From Epiperipatus broadwayi (taxonomy: Eukaryota; Onychophora; Udeonychophora; Euonychophora; Peripatidae), in contig JAQFVV010000459.1 in the NCBI GenBank assembly GCA_028023455.1, forward strand, positions 126,001 through 190,000: a stretch of 64,000 bases of DNA, in the 5' to 3' direction. This document shows, piece after piece, positions 1 to 12,512 of the stretch. The position numbers and the translations under genes were made by a program. The notes below the pieces were generated by a model, which was not told the origin of the DNA, searched no databases, and saw only the letters and a program-made list of their open reading frames with translations. Position 1 is the stretch's first letter. Every line of letters begins with the position of its first letter.

Positions 1-284
1 AATGACATATATCTATGGCGAGGTCTGAATTGCAGTTCCCACAGGAGGTTAGTATATCTGGCAAAGCATGAAGCTTGTTGTGATTAGACATCAACTGCTT
101 TATTATGATGAATTAAAAATTCATAAAAATATTAAAATGAGTACTTCAAAATTATAATTTGTGTATGTTTTTTTAAGATTCAGATCTTAATAATATTTCC
201 CAAAGTATTGATGAAGCATGAAAATGCTATTTTCTATTCATGCTACTATATCATTTTTGTCTTGAAAAGTATTTAAATGATTTT

Positions 285-302
285 GGTATTTATAAATAGT
301 TC
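285..302. repeat. 18-bp target-site duplication, left copy
   Basis: GGTATTTATAAATAGTTC occurs here and again, identically, at 1028-1045. The two copies bracket the LINE fragment at 303-1027, as expected for a target-site duplication made by target-primed reverse transcription. Confidence 0.75.
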
Positions 303-1027
303 TCTTTCAAGATAATTTTATTTGACCTATAAGTGAGTTACAAAAAAAAAATAAAAAAATAACAAGAAATATCTAGTCGAGGTTACAGGGTGGTATATAC
401 AGAGAAGAAATGATTCAAAAGTCAGTAGAATATAACCTGTGGATGCAAGGTGAATATTAATCATCTAGTCTATAACGAAATACCTTTGTTAGTAAACCCT
501 GTTTTGGCAAGTTATGGTTGGAGGGTTTTATTAAATCATAATAAGATATTAAGTCATAATAAATATTTTCATATAAATTATTTAGGGGTTGGTTGGAGAG
601 GTGCTGTTTAGACCAGTTGTGAATTCCCATGTTAATATGGCCAGGTATGGATCGGCGTCTCTCTTGTCTGTTTCTTGGATATTTTTAATTATGCTGAGAA
701 AGCAGTTATTGATTTTGTTAAGCAGTAATTTTTGAAAAATCACCTTGCATCTGGTCAACCAGATGGCAAAGTTTATGTAGGTGGCGAGCCTGATTTCAGC
801 GAAAATGCCTCTATTTAAAACCCCTTCAAGAGATGTTAGATCTGGACCATTATTATCAATGTGTTTCTGGAAGTTTTGTCTTAGTCCCTGCCAGACCGGA
901 CAAAGGCGAAGGATATGGTCCATATCTTCTGGGCTGGAAAGACAGAGACAACATATGGGATCTATGCGGAAGCCTCTTCTATTAAGAAATATAGCAGTGG
1001 AGAGGCTACCAAGGTTAATTTTGAGCA
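303..1027 (-). mobile_element. 5'-truncated non-LTR retrotransposon (3' end only)
   Basis: The minus strand reads from the end of a LINE ORF2 into a short 3' region. It is bounded by an 18-bp direct repeat (285-302 and 1028-1045), and homology begins exactly at the right-hand repeat, so the copy was truncated at its 5' end on insertion. Two imperfect ~18-bp units lie near 531-565 in the 3' region. The clade cannot be settled because the RT and endonuclease domains are missing. Confidence 0.75.
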
Positions 1028-1040
1028 GGTATTTATAAAT
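582..1040 (-). pseudogene. C-terminal zinc-binding end of a LINE reverse transcriptase
   Basis: The frame is open on the minus strand from about 1040 to the stop at 582, some 150 codons; a methionine at 923 lies inside it and is not the true start. Near the beginning the peptide has a CCLC pair followed by DHILRLC, giving a C-x2-C...H-x4-C arrangement. This matches the zinc-binding segment found downstream of the RT fingers in several LINE clades (zf-RVT type). A Trp- and Leu-rich tail follows. Only the last part of the protein is present; the polymerase motifs were lost by 5' truncation, so the fragment is non-functional. There is no other gene nearby. Family assignment is by motif only. Confidence 0.7.
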
Positions 1041-1356
1041 AGTTCATTAAACTTTATGTCAACTTAACTCCAACAAAAATGCCTGTTATAGGTTAATGAA
1101 AAACTTGTTTAGCCTCAGAGAATGTCAATTATTAGTAGTTGATAGCTTCTTGGCAATGTCAAAAGCTAAAATTTATTTCTGTTTACAATGATATAATTCT
1201 TTATTATAATAACAATTTATGGAAATATTTAATTCAATATTTTAGGACCAGAAGCACTTTTTATAATGTTTTTTATTTCACTTGCCACAACAATTTTTAT
1301 GTAATAGCACTATATATATATATTACACAAATCTAGAAAAATCTAAAGCTCTCTTA

Positions 1357-1830
1357 TATGTAAATCAGATAATACATTATCAACATATGTTTATCTTATA
1401 AATCATTTTAACTTAAAAGTTTTAACTATAAATTAAATCATAGCATTGTTTGAATTTCTTATAATCAGTGATAATGAATTAGTCAAGTGCATTCTATTTC
1501 CTATGTATATAAAAGTAATTCAACTGCTACAAAAAAAATGAGTCAATAGTAATTCTATACAAAAATATAATGAATTTGTGTTTTCATTATCATCTAAATA
1601 TAATGAATTTGAATTTTTCATTATAATCAGACTGTGATTAGTTAAATATAGATACTACATTATCAATATATTTTTATCTTTTAAATCCTTTTAACTTAAA
1701 AGTTTTAACTGTAAATTAGATCTTAGCATTGTTTGAACTTTTTATAATCAGCACAAATGAGTCAGTCTGTCAAGTGCATTCATTTCTTACATATATAAAA
1801 CAATTGAACTGTTGCTAAAAAAAATTGAAA
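1357..1830. repeat. Direct tandem duplication, ~286-bp period
   Basis: The block at 1357-1545 is repeated in diverged form at 1644-1830. Shared anchors include TTTTAACTTAAAAGTTTTAA, TAGCATTGTTTGAA and TCAAGTGCATTC in the same order and orientation. The bases between the units are also AT-rich. No coding potential is seen. Confidence 0.7.
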
Positions 1831-1939
1831 GTGAATTTTTTAAATTGAATTTTAATTAAATTTTTTGAAAATTTTAATGAATTTTTCTACAGATGCAGTT
1901 TCTCCCTGATATATGTATGTATATATATATATATATATA

Positions 1940-2178
1940 AGCAGTCAATCCTAATTAACGATTGAGTTTCATGGTCCTTCATACATTTCAAGTTATTAAC
2001 CCAGGTTTAAACCTTATCTTCAATCCCACTTCTATATTCATGTATATCTATTTTATGTATATGTTTGAGATGTGCACCTAAAAAGTTATAAAATCTAGCT
2101 TTTAATATTTTTTTACGATTATTTATTATTAATTCTTTTTATTAAAATCAAAATATATTAAGTGCAGCTCAAATATAT
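1940..2178 (+). repeat. Dispersed repeat, copy A, left part
   Basis: This segment matches 60195-60403 in the same orientation (shared: GCAGTCA, GATTGAG/CTTCATGGT, TTTGAGATG, TATTATTAATTCTTTTTATT). In copy B the match runs directly into a (TA)n tract and then the rest of the repeat. In copy A it stops at 2178, where a ~4.5-kb segment intervenes. Confidence 0.65.
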
Positions 2179-4739
2179 TGTAACCTTTAGTTTCTTTTGT
2201 AAAGAAACTAATGATTGGAAAATAAATAGTAGGGTTAGTTTGTTAACTATTTCCAAATAAATTTTTTTTCAAGTTTAAGAAAAATTGAAAGGCTTTGTTT
2301 GGAGAGATTAATAACTGTGGGGCTTAAATTTAACATATAGAGAGAGATCTGTGTGTGCTTTATTTAAAATTAAAGCTAGCATTATGGAGAGGGAAGGGAA
2401 TTGACTATTGCATGTGCTGTAATATCTGAAAAATGTTAATTTATGTCTAAAAGAAAGATACTTTGTGAATCATAATATTTATGAATAAAATGTTAGTGCA
2501 AATTGAAATTAAACTTTTTATAGGTAGCATTAAGTTGACAGTTCTTTCCATGAGAATAGGTTTAAAAGTTTAGGAAATTAGGAAACATTTTGTACTGATG
2601 TGAATAAAAAATATTTTGTGCTAATATGAATATGAACAAGCAGTTCTCTATTTAGTATTGTGAGAATGTACATATATATATATATATTTTCTTCATGGAA
2701 ATTCACACATTGTATTCTAGATTATTTGATAGTATAATGTAAAATGAATTTATTTGTATAGGAATTGGTTATTGTTTTCAGCTCTAAATTTGATTTAAGT
2801 TTTAAAGAAAAGAATTATTTACATAATACCTGTTTTATAAAAATACCAGTAATTCAATATTTTTTTGAATAGTTCTCATGAATCAAGGCAATTTAAAATG
2901 TGTGAGAAAGAAGAAATTAAAACCAGAGCTGAAGACAATAAACCAAAAGTAACATTTAACCTATGGGGTCAAAGGTTGACTTCAGAGAGAGAATCATAAA
3001 TTAGAAAAAACCAGGCATGGGAAAAGAGAAACTTGCAGATGTTTTTTCTCTCCCTTATATAAAGCTAAGGAAAGTGGGAGAGATGACTGCTGTTGTTAAT
3101 TCATCTGACTGTTCTCTGATCATTTTATCTCGCGAAAAGCAGCAATTGATTCAATTTGTTAAGAAGTGTATAAGTATTACTTAAAGATGAAGTGCTAATT
3201 CAGTTATAAATGGTGTATAATTTTCTCTCTCCAAGATCAATTATGACCAAATTAGCTTGTAATACAAGATTTTGTATTCAATACCTCAATCTTTATGTTT
3301 GGCTCTTTAAAGTTCATTTAAAGGAGACATCTCAAGTACAGTATTGTATCCATGGCTTAGTTAATAAAATTCCAAGGAATGATGAGATTTTAATATAAAG
3401 TTATATGACCAATCAACATTCTTAACAGTAATTTTTTTTTGATTGTGACTCAAACTAATGAAATGATAAAAAAAGAAAAGCATCTAGAACATTATTTTAT
3501 TTGGAAAAAAAAATTTTCTCCTAAAAGAAACTAAGAAAAAAACCAAGAAAAATTAAAAAATGATCAAAACTAAAATGTGAAACCAAGCATCTGAGTTCGA
3601 ACCCGGGAAGAAAAGTATTCAAAATGCGAAAGTAATCTGCAGTACTCATTTTCAACTACCCTTAATTATCGTGATCAATGTAGCTATATCTTGAATGAAA
3701 AAAACTTTATGAATGTCTATAAAATATAACATGTTTTCCAAGACAAATGAACTAAAATGGTAATTGGTGTTTGTGGACAAATTGTATCAAAATCTTCAGA
3801 CTTGGCCTCGAAGGAATGCAAACCAAAGAGACAATCCGTAATGTTAATTATTTATTTATTTTGTTTTATTTATATGTTCATAGTATGTGAGATATAGATT
3901 TAACAGTTATAGGAATTTTTTAAAAAAAGAGAGAAATAATTTTGACCCATAAAGAACCATTGAAGTTAAAAAAAGAATAAAAACTGTTAATGAGTAATAA
4001 TGAGAAAGCATAAATTCTTATATATTTGTCAAAAAAAAAAGATGGAACAGATTTTTTTTCATTATCAAAATTATGTGCTTAGTATTAGATAAAATGAAAA
4101 GTAATTAAATGATCATTTGGATGGTTGATATTATGCTTTAATATGTTGATGTGACCTGTTATGATTATAAAGATTGGATGAGTGTTTCTGTGTGCTTGAC
4201 TTTTTAAATTAAGATAGTTCATGGGCTTGTTTTGTGATTGGTCATATTTTGTCATTTGCATCAAAACTATAATCGCCCTGTGAGTGTGTATATGTAAAGC
4301 TATAAATACTGAGTATTACTGAGGTAGAATTATCTTACCACCTTGAAGGAATAGATAGGAAATAACCATCTCATAATTTATTCACTATGTACGCAATATT
4401 AGGAGATTGAGGGCCAGATTCCAGCTCCATTTGTTTTTATTTAAGTAGGTAATCATTGATAGAGTTGTGGGAAATGTATTGCATGCCTATATAAAGTTAA
4501 ATGTGTAGAGATTAGTTCCTCACATAATACTAGCCTCAGGAAAAAGGCTGCTCTCTGGCCAATGCTAGCATTTGAAGATGTGAGTTGTTCAATTTTCCTT
4601 ACTGAGACACTGATGTGTGTATTGTGAAGTGCTGCATGGTGATATAGAATATATAGAGGGTTGTTTGCAAGATAGAATAAAAGTAGCTAGGATAGCATTA
4701 GTATTTTAGTCAGATGTATGTGTTGATGTGGGGGATGAC

Positions 4740-4990
4740 AAAGAGTTACTTTAATTTATAAACTGGCTGATCTGTGGTCAGAGTTTGTGAAAGATAATAA
4801 AATTGAACATTGTCAAGTGTGTCAACATACTGGCCTATCAAAATGTATACAGTCACCAAAGTAGAAAGTGGTGAATATTTAGCATGCTTGAATGTAAAAT
4901 TATGGTTTTATATTTAAAACCATTTGTTGGACCGATTAGAGATTTTAACTGTCACATTATCTTTTTGTAGGAAATATACGATATATTATT
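4740..4990 (+). pseudogene. Possible decayed gypsy-type integrase fragment
   Basis: In one frame the stretch at 4787-4845 reads FVKDNKIEHCQVCQHTG. The CxxCQxxG pattern, preceded by an EFV motif, resembles the zinc-finger end of gypsy-like integrases. About 35 codons later, in another frame, PFVGPI occurs where such integrases carry their DxVGPLP segment. Frameshifts and stops separate the pieces, and the spacing inside the first motif is imperfect. The spacing between the two motifs is the main support; chance similarity cannot be excluded. Confidence 0.25.
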
Positions 4991-5076
4991 GCTTGTTGGA
5001 ATAATTAAATTTATAATTATTGTAACAATGTTATTCCTTGTTGGAATAGTTCTATTTATAATTGTTGTAATGAAAG
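4988..5076. repeat. Tandem duplication of a ~50-bp unit
   Basis: Two adjacent diverged units share CTTGTTGGAATA followed by ATTTATAATT and TTGTAA. They are followed by a purine-rich AAAGGGAGGCAGCAG stretch. Non-coding. Confidence 0.6.
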
Positions 5077-5469
5077 GGAGGCAGCAGAAATTTATAGGAT
5101 CTATGTAAAGTTATAAGATAATTTTATATTATACTTAAATGCGAAATTCTGATTCCATGCATAAGTGCATTAATATTAAATTGAAATATGTGTCAAAGCA
5201 ATGGTTATGTTTTAGGGAAATTTAGCTAATCTGGAGTATATACTTTATTGTTATTATTATTATTAATTAGTTAAAGTGAATTTCATATAATTTTTGAGAT
5301 TGTAGTGATATCATTTATATGTGTTTTTTTTTTTTGTAATAAAGATTTGTTATTGTTATGAATTTACATGCATGTCTTGTGTTTAATATTTCAAATATCT
5401 CTAGAATCTATATCCAGCACCTATATCTAGAACTAATACCTGGTCACATTTAAGTATGAGAATTGTCTT

Positions 5470-5580
5470 ATATTGATTGATTTCCATAGTTGATTTGCAT
5501 AATTTATTTTTATGATTGATTTCCATGGTTTACTTCCATAGTTTGATTTCACGAATGATTTCTATAACTCACCTTTGTAA
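5470..5580. repeat. Degenerate minisatellite
   Basis: Imperfect iterations of a ~20-bp unit around TTGATTTCCATAG (variants at 5476, 5514, 5528, 5545 and 5560). No coding sense. Confidence 0.5.
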
Positions 5581-7000
5581 AATATTAACCAAGAAAGATT
5601 TTGTAAATGGGGGGGGGGCAATCATTTTGTGCGGACAAAGAATATATCCAACTCATAAAATGTAATAGATTTAAAAGTACTAAGTAAATTGGGCAAACAG
5701 ATGATACAAAAGAGAATAAAAATTAGAAAAAATAGTCAATATAGTTATATTAAATTTAGTTGTTTGGTTCATTGCAATGTAATGAATATTGGGAGCAGAC
5801 ATAAAATCCCTTTTCTGCTTTTGGTATTTAATATGATTCCCCCTAGTAAACTGACATTAAAGTTTAATTTAGTAAATTTAGGGATCATATCCATTGCAGT
5901 GTAATTGTTAATAATTGCACCTCATTAGCAGATCAAGACCTTGAGAAAGAGTACTTCGATTATTAAATCTAAGAGCTGGCTTGGAAGTCAAGTAGTGTAA
6001 GTATTAAAATTCGGGAAATAATATTATAATAATGATAATGAATCTATAGTCGGTTGGAAGGCATATATGTGTGTTAATGAAATAGGGTTAAAGTTATCAG
6101 TTAAGAAGACATACAGGAGAACATAATACAAATATTTAGTGTTACATAATTGTGACTATTGAAAGTGATAGATGCTGAGAACAAAAAAATAATGTAGTGG
6201 GATTAAATGGGAAGGATTTATAACATTTCTTTAACCTACTTTAAATTAAATATAATAATATTATATTGTAAACATAAGTTACAAGTTCTCTACATCGATT
6301 ACTAATTTATTTCTGGTCATGTATGTATTAGAAATGTATACAACATTCTCGTAGTTACCACTCGAGATGAGGTATCTACATAAAGTTATGGAAAAAGTTG
6401 TGTCGATATTATTTATTTGGTAATAAGAATTTACCATGAAAGTAATCGCATAATTGTTCCTAAGTTCGAAACTAAGACCACAATAAATTGAATTGGATTT
6501 ATCAACATTATATATATTTTTGAGACAATTTAATTACTTTCTTCATTATATCCTATAGTAATGAGCATGGATGATGAAGACCTCTGGTGGGCATTACATT
6601 TTTATAGTTACAATATGGCATCCAGATATATTTAATCTTATTATTACTATCATTAGATAAACATATTAGCATTCCTTGTTTAATCCCAGGGTTATTTTCA
6701 ATCAATTAGCTATTACTTGCACTAAATTTGAGATTAGAGAATATATATATATATATTACTAACATGATATTAATTTTACAAATATTTATTTTTTGAAGTT
6801 TGTAAAATTAAACCTTTTCATTTAAATTATTTATTTAGAAAACAATTTTTTCTTTTAAAAATCCAAGATGGAGTATGCAACTGTTAACTATCCAAAAATA
6901 ATTAAAAGGGAAGAAATTTTACATTGTCTAATTTAACTGTACTAAAAGTAAAAAAGGAAATCAAATTAAGAATTTCTACTTTTGCAATTAACATTTTATC

Positions 7001-7029
7001 AAATCTATTTCTAATCTGGAAATAGATTT
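7001..7029. repeat. Conserved 11-12 bp hairpin in copy A
   Basis: AAATCTATTTC and its complement GGAAATAGATTT flank a 5-7 base loop. The same hairpin occurs, perfectly paired, in copy B at 60809-60837. Confidence 0.6.
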
Positions 7030-10000
7030 GAATATATTTTTGGACAAATTATCTAATGGTTGCATCTCCAAAACAATAGGTGAAGGAAATGAGAAAATTC
7101 CTGCTAGATAGTAATCACAAATAAAATCAAAAAAGAATATTAAAAGCATTCCTCAAATACCTGATGATAGTATATAATGGGCTTATTTTTGAATGCCTAG
7201 AGAGAACTAGTTTGTAGATTAGCAGTCGCAAAAATACTCCACGCTACTTTATTTTCCAAAATGTTGAATGAGTAATCAAACTAACCATCTTTTTCACCTT
7301 TTCTGGTCAGTCTTTCACTCCCAATAATCATCTCACTGATGCCCCAAAACTGATAGAAAGTATGAACTAAGAACAGAAGAATGCCTGATAAAAACTTGCA
7401 ACTACAGTAGAAGTCGTTTGAATCCTGTTAATTAGCCATGCTGGAGCCAAACTTTCAAAATGGACTTTTTGATATAGCAAGGTAATTAACCTAAGAACTG
7501 CCTATGAAATTTATGTCTAATTCCATCTAAAACTAATCTCAACCTTGGCTATTTGGATTTCTTATTTAAATTGTTAAATTAATTGTTTTTTTTTTGTAAC
7601 TGTTTATGTAAATTTTCTCTCATACTAATAATTTTTTATATGCAAAGTCTGTCATTTCAATCTTAGTGTGGTTCCTTTCTTAATTTTAAAATATGTTTTA
7701 TTTTATTATTTTAAGTTGCCAATCTAAACAATCTCGTGAGCCTAATGTATAAAGTTATTTTTCCTTATCTACTCGGACCTTCTTAGGTTGAGGTTACTAA
7801 AACCCGGTCCCTTTTAAATTGGATTTACAAACATTCTTAATTAATATGCTCCCCAGATTGTTTCTCAAGTTAACCTAGTTTCATGATTTTTTATGCATCA
7901 AAAAGGGTATTATTTATGTATAATTTTTAAATCAATGAAAAAATAATGCTATTATATATTTTCTATGTCACTAACTTAATTCTGAAAATGTGATTTCTTA
8001 TTGTTATTGTTTTTTATTGTAACTTTTTCCATCTTGCTAGGCCTCTATACACATTATAAATGCACAAGTTGACCAAATTATGTCAAAAAAAAGAAAAAGG
8101 TTTAGTTTTTTTTTTTTTAAAAAAAAAAAAACTATATTTCCTGATCAACTCTACCTAGTAATTGTTGTGAATTACGCCATCAACGAAATCGGCTTTTAAT
8201 TTATTTGATCAGGGCACCAGGATTCTGTAAAAGAACCTGCTGAAATCTGTCAAATAACTTTTCACAAATTAAGAAGAAAAATGTTTTTTAAATGATACGG
8301 TATTACATTATACTGTAAGGAGAATTATTTTTTTAAGATTATTATTCCTGGAGCTTATTCAAAACATATTGGCAAAAGTAAATTACGTTTTTAAATCTGA
8401 CTAAACTAATACTAATAAATTTAATAATAATTAATAACTATTATTAATAATGCACAATGAAAAAGGTTGATAAAAGTAAAATCTCTTTTATTCTAACAAA
8501 CAAAAAAATATTTAACATTAAATTGTTAAATAAACTGGAGAGAACACACACTATATCAAACATAAAGCAATTAATAACAAAAATAACAGTTAAACAAAAA
8601 AAATTAAGTTCTTGATTAAATAAGAGTCTCTTGATCACTAAAATTAAAATCCATATTGGGATCCTATTATACGTATATTTTTAAGATGGTTTGTCGACAA
8701 TTTAGTCACAATTGGGAATAATAAAGAGTCATAGCTTACCAGTAAGTTTAGTGAAAAAGTTATAGCTTACTATGCATAGTTTTTTTGATTAGAATGAGCT
8801 CAGTCATTGGTTATTTGTTGATCTTGTAGTCTATTCTGAAGGCTAGTCGCAGAAGCTTTTCTAGTGTCCATCTTCTTAATGATGTCAGCTAAAGCCCCAG
8901 TCTACTCCCGCATGAAGGATTATTTCATCGTGAAGTGGTCTTAGATTTAATAATCCAAAACCAGCCAAAGGAAAAACAGACAAAAACAAGATGTTCATCA
9001 AACTGGTCTCTGCCTTTTATACTAGAGGCCCAGTTTTCAGACTTCTGTGAATGTTATTATCATGGCATTAAGGTTCACAATCTTGTACATTCTTTATCAT
9101 TTTTCAATTACAAAGTCTTTATTTTTTCCAGCATAATTCTGCCATCTTTAATTAGCTAAAATATTTTTCTTTTAGCTTATCTTTTTACTTTTTGAATTCT
9201 CTTACTTTATCAGGATTAGTAATCTGTGTGTCTTTTGTTCTCTCCAATTTCTACTTTTATTTTTAATTACGTAAAAAAATATAAAAGACAATTTTAACAG
9301 TCACTGTACATTGTTTTAAAAAAATAAATTATACTAATAAAAAAAATTAAGTTTACTCTTTTTTTTTTTTAGTTTTTACCAAATGCCAATATATTTGTAC
9401 CATATATAAATAAATGGTACATTATATTATCCATATTACAGTGCTATATTCTTAATATTTTAAATACTTGATTATTCTAAAGTTATAAAATTCATGAAAT
9501 AGCAAGAAAAAAAAGAGGGGTAATTTTAAAATCTATTTTGTATGAATTAAATATTTCCATATGTATTACATGGCATAGCATTAATTGTCTAAATTATAGC
9601 CTTCAAGTGAGGTTCATGTGTCTTAGAATAGTAACTTCCATTTTATGTCATTAAAGACATATTGTTATGCTGCATTGCTGATATATGGCTTAGTCTTTTT
9701 TATATTGTGTGCTTCTAGCCTGGAGGTTTGCAATGAGTTCAGATCTGTAGACTTTCTTTACGCTCTATCCCATGGACAGTTGACCTTCCCAGGAGCATTT
9801 TCATATAAAAGGCCTCTCGCACCAGTTGCACCTGAGAACTGTGGGGACCACACCAAGCCTAAGTAACCTTTTCTAAGCAGTATCCTAAAAACAGACTCTT
9901 AGCCATTTCATTTTCTTCATTTGGAAGCATGATCTCATTCCAGATTCTTCTGCCTTCATATCAGCACCATTCATTTCATTATTATTAATTTATTTATTTA

Positions 10001-10043
10001 ATGACGTCATTTAGATGTTGTAACCATAAAATTGCATTTGTTT

Positions 10044-10082
10044 ATATATATATATATATATATATATTTGGTATATATATAT
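10044..10082. repeat. (TA)n microsatellite
   Basis: Pure and near-pure TA runs inside copy A of the dispersed repeat. Confidence 0.85.
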
Positions 10083-11410
10083 CCAATAGTAGTAATTAGT
10101 TTAATTAATAATGCTGTTTTCTTCATATTTTAAAAATCCCACCATCGTAATCTATTCAGTTTATTTAAAAAAGTGAAGTATCCTTTTCGTTTAAAATCCG
10201 AATTTAAAGAATAAATAAAAATATTTTGTTCATTAAGCAAATAAACTTGATTTAAATGTATGTTATTTTATTAAATACAAGTATTATCCTTAATGAGTAA
10301 GCCATTTTTTTAAATATATATTTTATTGATTTTCATGACCGAAACAGCATGAAAATAATTTATATAATATATATAATGATTCCTAGAATGCTCCAGAAAT
10401 TTGTACATTGATCATCACATTTCAGAACTGCCACTAAAGCATTAATTCAAATATGTTGTTTGTTTTGAAATCTAGTGATTGGCATCTTGAACTCACCCAC
10501 CAAATATACCTATTACGTAGAATATGTCGTTTATTAATAAGAGAATATGAATCAAACTCTCTACCCCTGGGTAGATCATCTTGTCATGCACATTCAAATA
10601 AATACATAATTAATTTACTGCTTCATTAAATGTTTTATTAAATATTTTATTATTCAAGCCACTTATGTAGTTCGAATTATCTTTTCTCCACTTCCATACA
10701 TTCCAACGTATATATGCGTTCTTTTGTAAAATATGTCTCATTGTCTCTTTCGCTCTTCTAGTGGTCTAGATTTAAAAATTAATTATCATAAGCCAATAAC
10801 TATTATGTTATTCATTAGGTGTTCGATGGGGGGGGGGCTTGTGGAATGAGTTCTAATCTAGGTTCATCCCTGATGTAAATCTTGGGCTGGACTGGGTTTG
10901 AAGTACATTTTATTGAGTTCCAGCTCATGTTAGATAGATCAACATGTTTTGACCCATACAATATATATATATATAAACAGTAAGATTTGCTTTACAAATT
11001 TTCGTTTCACCTTCTCTCACTTCTTTCCTACCCTCATATTCTAGTTTAAACCCAAATTTATTGTAGTGTGTCTGTACTGCTACTTATAAGTCAAAATCCT
11101 GCCAAAATTAGATCATGAATGTATAAATGCTTGTGATATATATAATTTCAAAACCCTAACATTAATAATTTATAATTGCGAGTATGTGCATGTATACATA
11201 TTCATTTTAAAAAGTATGTCATATAAGTCGTATTTACACACAGACTGTGATAATATATTTTAAAACCTGAAATAAAAATAATAGTTTTATTATTAAAAAG
11301 TTATTTTGTTTAAATCTATTTATTTTAGAGATATTACATTTGCAATATTTACTTTCATTTAATTTAATAATATTTAACTTTAAATATATTTCAACATTTA
11401 GGATTTAAAT

Positions 11411-11490
11411 GTAATTATTATTATTATTTTTTCATGTGTTATAGCATGGCCGGGAAGCGAACCCGCAACCCGGGCAACTGCTTATAAGGC
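11411..11490 (-). mobile_element. tRNA-derived SINE, 3' half
   Basis: On the minus strand GCGGGTTCGCTTCCCGG matches a Pol III B box. It is followed by GGCCATGCTATAACACATG, an A-run and an (ATT)n tail. The sequence after the B box matches the better-preserved SINE at 57436-57541 (GTGCTATGACATATGAAAA). No convincing A box remains, so the copy is probably truncated. Confidence 0.55.
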
Positions 11491-12512
11491 ATCCCACAAA
11501 TTTTATGTATAACGTAAATGAGGGTTGGAAATAGAACAATAAGCTTAATTAGTTAATTTTTTTAAAATTCATTAGTAGCTTGAATATTTGGCCATCAAGA
11601 TAAACAACAGATGTCTGTCTACTCAGGTATTTTTTAATTAAAATAAGTTAAAACTAAATTCTAATCCGAATATCTTAAAAGTAAAATTAATTATAACATC
11701 CCCTGTTTTTAGATATTTGGATAAGATAAGTGCAGCTTTTATTTTTGCGTCTATTTTTGGTTCTAGATTGATCGCTGCAGGGTAGTTCTGTTGTGAGTTT
11801 CCTTGATATATATATAAGGCCAATTTTATTAATTGTTACGCTTTGCTATTATTCCATTCTGCTTTTGCTTATTCTTAGTCTGTGTTCAGCTTTAAATATA
11901 TTGTGTTTTTGATTATGCTTTATTAGTTGAATTCTGTTTTTGATTAGTTGAATTATTTTGAGAAGCATATTTTATTAAAGCTGAAGTTTGCTGAGATATT
12001 AAATTTATAAATTTCTTACAAGAAGCTAAAGCCAACCCTTTACCATTAGAGAAATTCATAACATACCAGCCTTTGCTGACTGGAAGTAGAATGTTTGAGT
12101 AAGGCTGGTGGGAAGAATCTCTTCCTTCTTGGAATTCCCATCTTGGGGTATATTATACCATCATATGCCCCATACCTACTATAAACTGCTGCTCCTCAAA
12201 ATGTGTCAAAATTTGATTCTGGACTGAAGAAGCTGCCACATCAAGATAAATGCTGCTTAACTTCCATCAAAGCTCCAATTTAAGTCAACAAAATGTGCAT
12301 GGACTATGCAACATACATGAGGTAATCTCAATTAACCCAAGAGCTCTTGTATTATATTTCCCTTTAATGCTAGCTAAATTTTAAGTGTATTTTTTGATTA
12401 TAAAACTGCATAATTTCTATTTAAAATATCTGTGATGTCACTTGTGTGCTTTTATCTCTATCCTTAGGTTAATATTTTATATATTTGCTAATTTATTTTG
12501 TCTTTTATTATG
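11491..12512. other. Nothing recognised
   Basis: AT-rich sequence with short stop-bounded ORFs only. A slightly less AT-rich patch at 12050-12330 has no recognisable motif or repeat partner within the window. Confidence 0.5.

Larger units (their letters stand above)
2179..6735. mobile_element. 4.5-kb segment inserted in the dispersed repeat; possible LTR element
   Basis: Comparison with copy B at 60.2-63.3 kb shows that this segment interrupts copy A at an AT-dinucleotide tract. It begins TGTAACC right after TATAT and ends beside a (TA)n run. A TATA-like CTTATATAAAGC lies at ~3055. No intact ORF longer than about 70 codons is present, and I could not find a clear LTR pair. A possible, badly decayed retroviral-type integrase remnant is listed separately. 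The nature of the segment is therefore inferred mainly from its absence in copy B. Confidence 0.4.
6736..10960 (+). repeat. Dispersed repeat, copy A, main part
   Basis: This runs parallel to 60530-63300 with many indels. Collinear anchors include AATCCAAGATG (6860/60647), TCCAAAAATAATTAAA (6892/60679), TTAATTAATATGCTC (7839/61616) and TTGAAGTACATTT near the end (10898/63245). ORFs inside the two copies do not match each other in protein sequence, so the repeat is probably non-coding. Copy A carries an extra ~1 kb of low-complexity insertions relative to copy B. Whether it is a decayed transposon or a segmental duplication is unresolved. Confidence 0.65.

Noticed and set aside
3585-3620. GAGTTCGAACCCGGGAAG as a tRNA gene or SINE
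   Set aside because: A good B-box string, but no A box upstream, no cloverleaf and no TSD.
9645-9866. Short ORF with hydrophobic start resembling a signal peptide
   Set aside because: The collinear copy at ~62069 does not conserve the reading frame.
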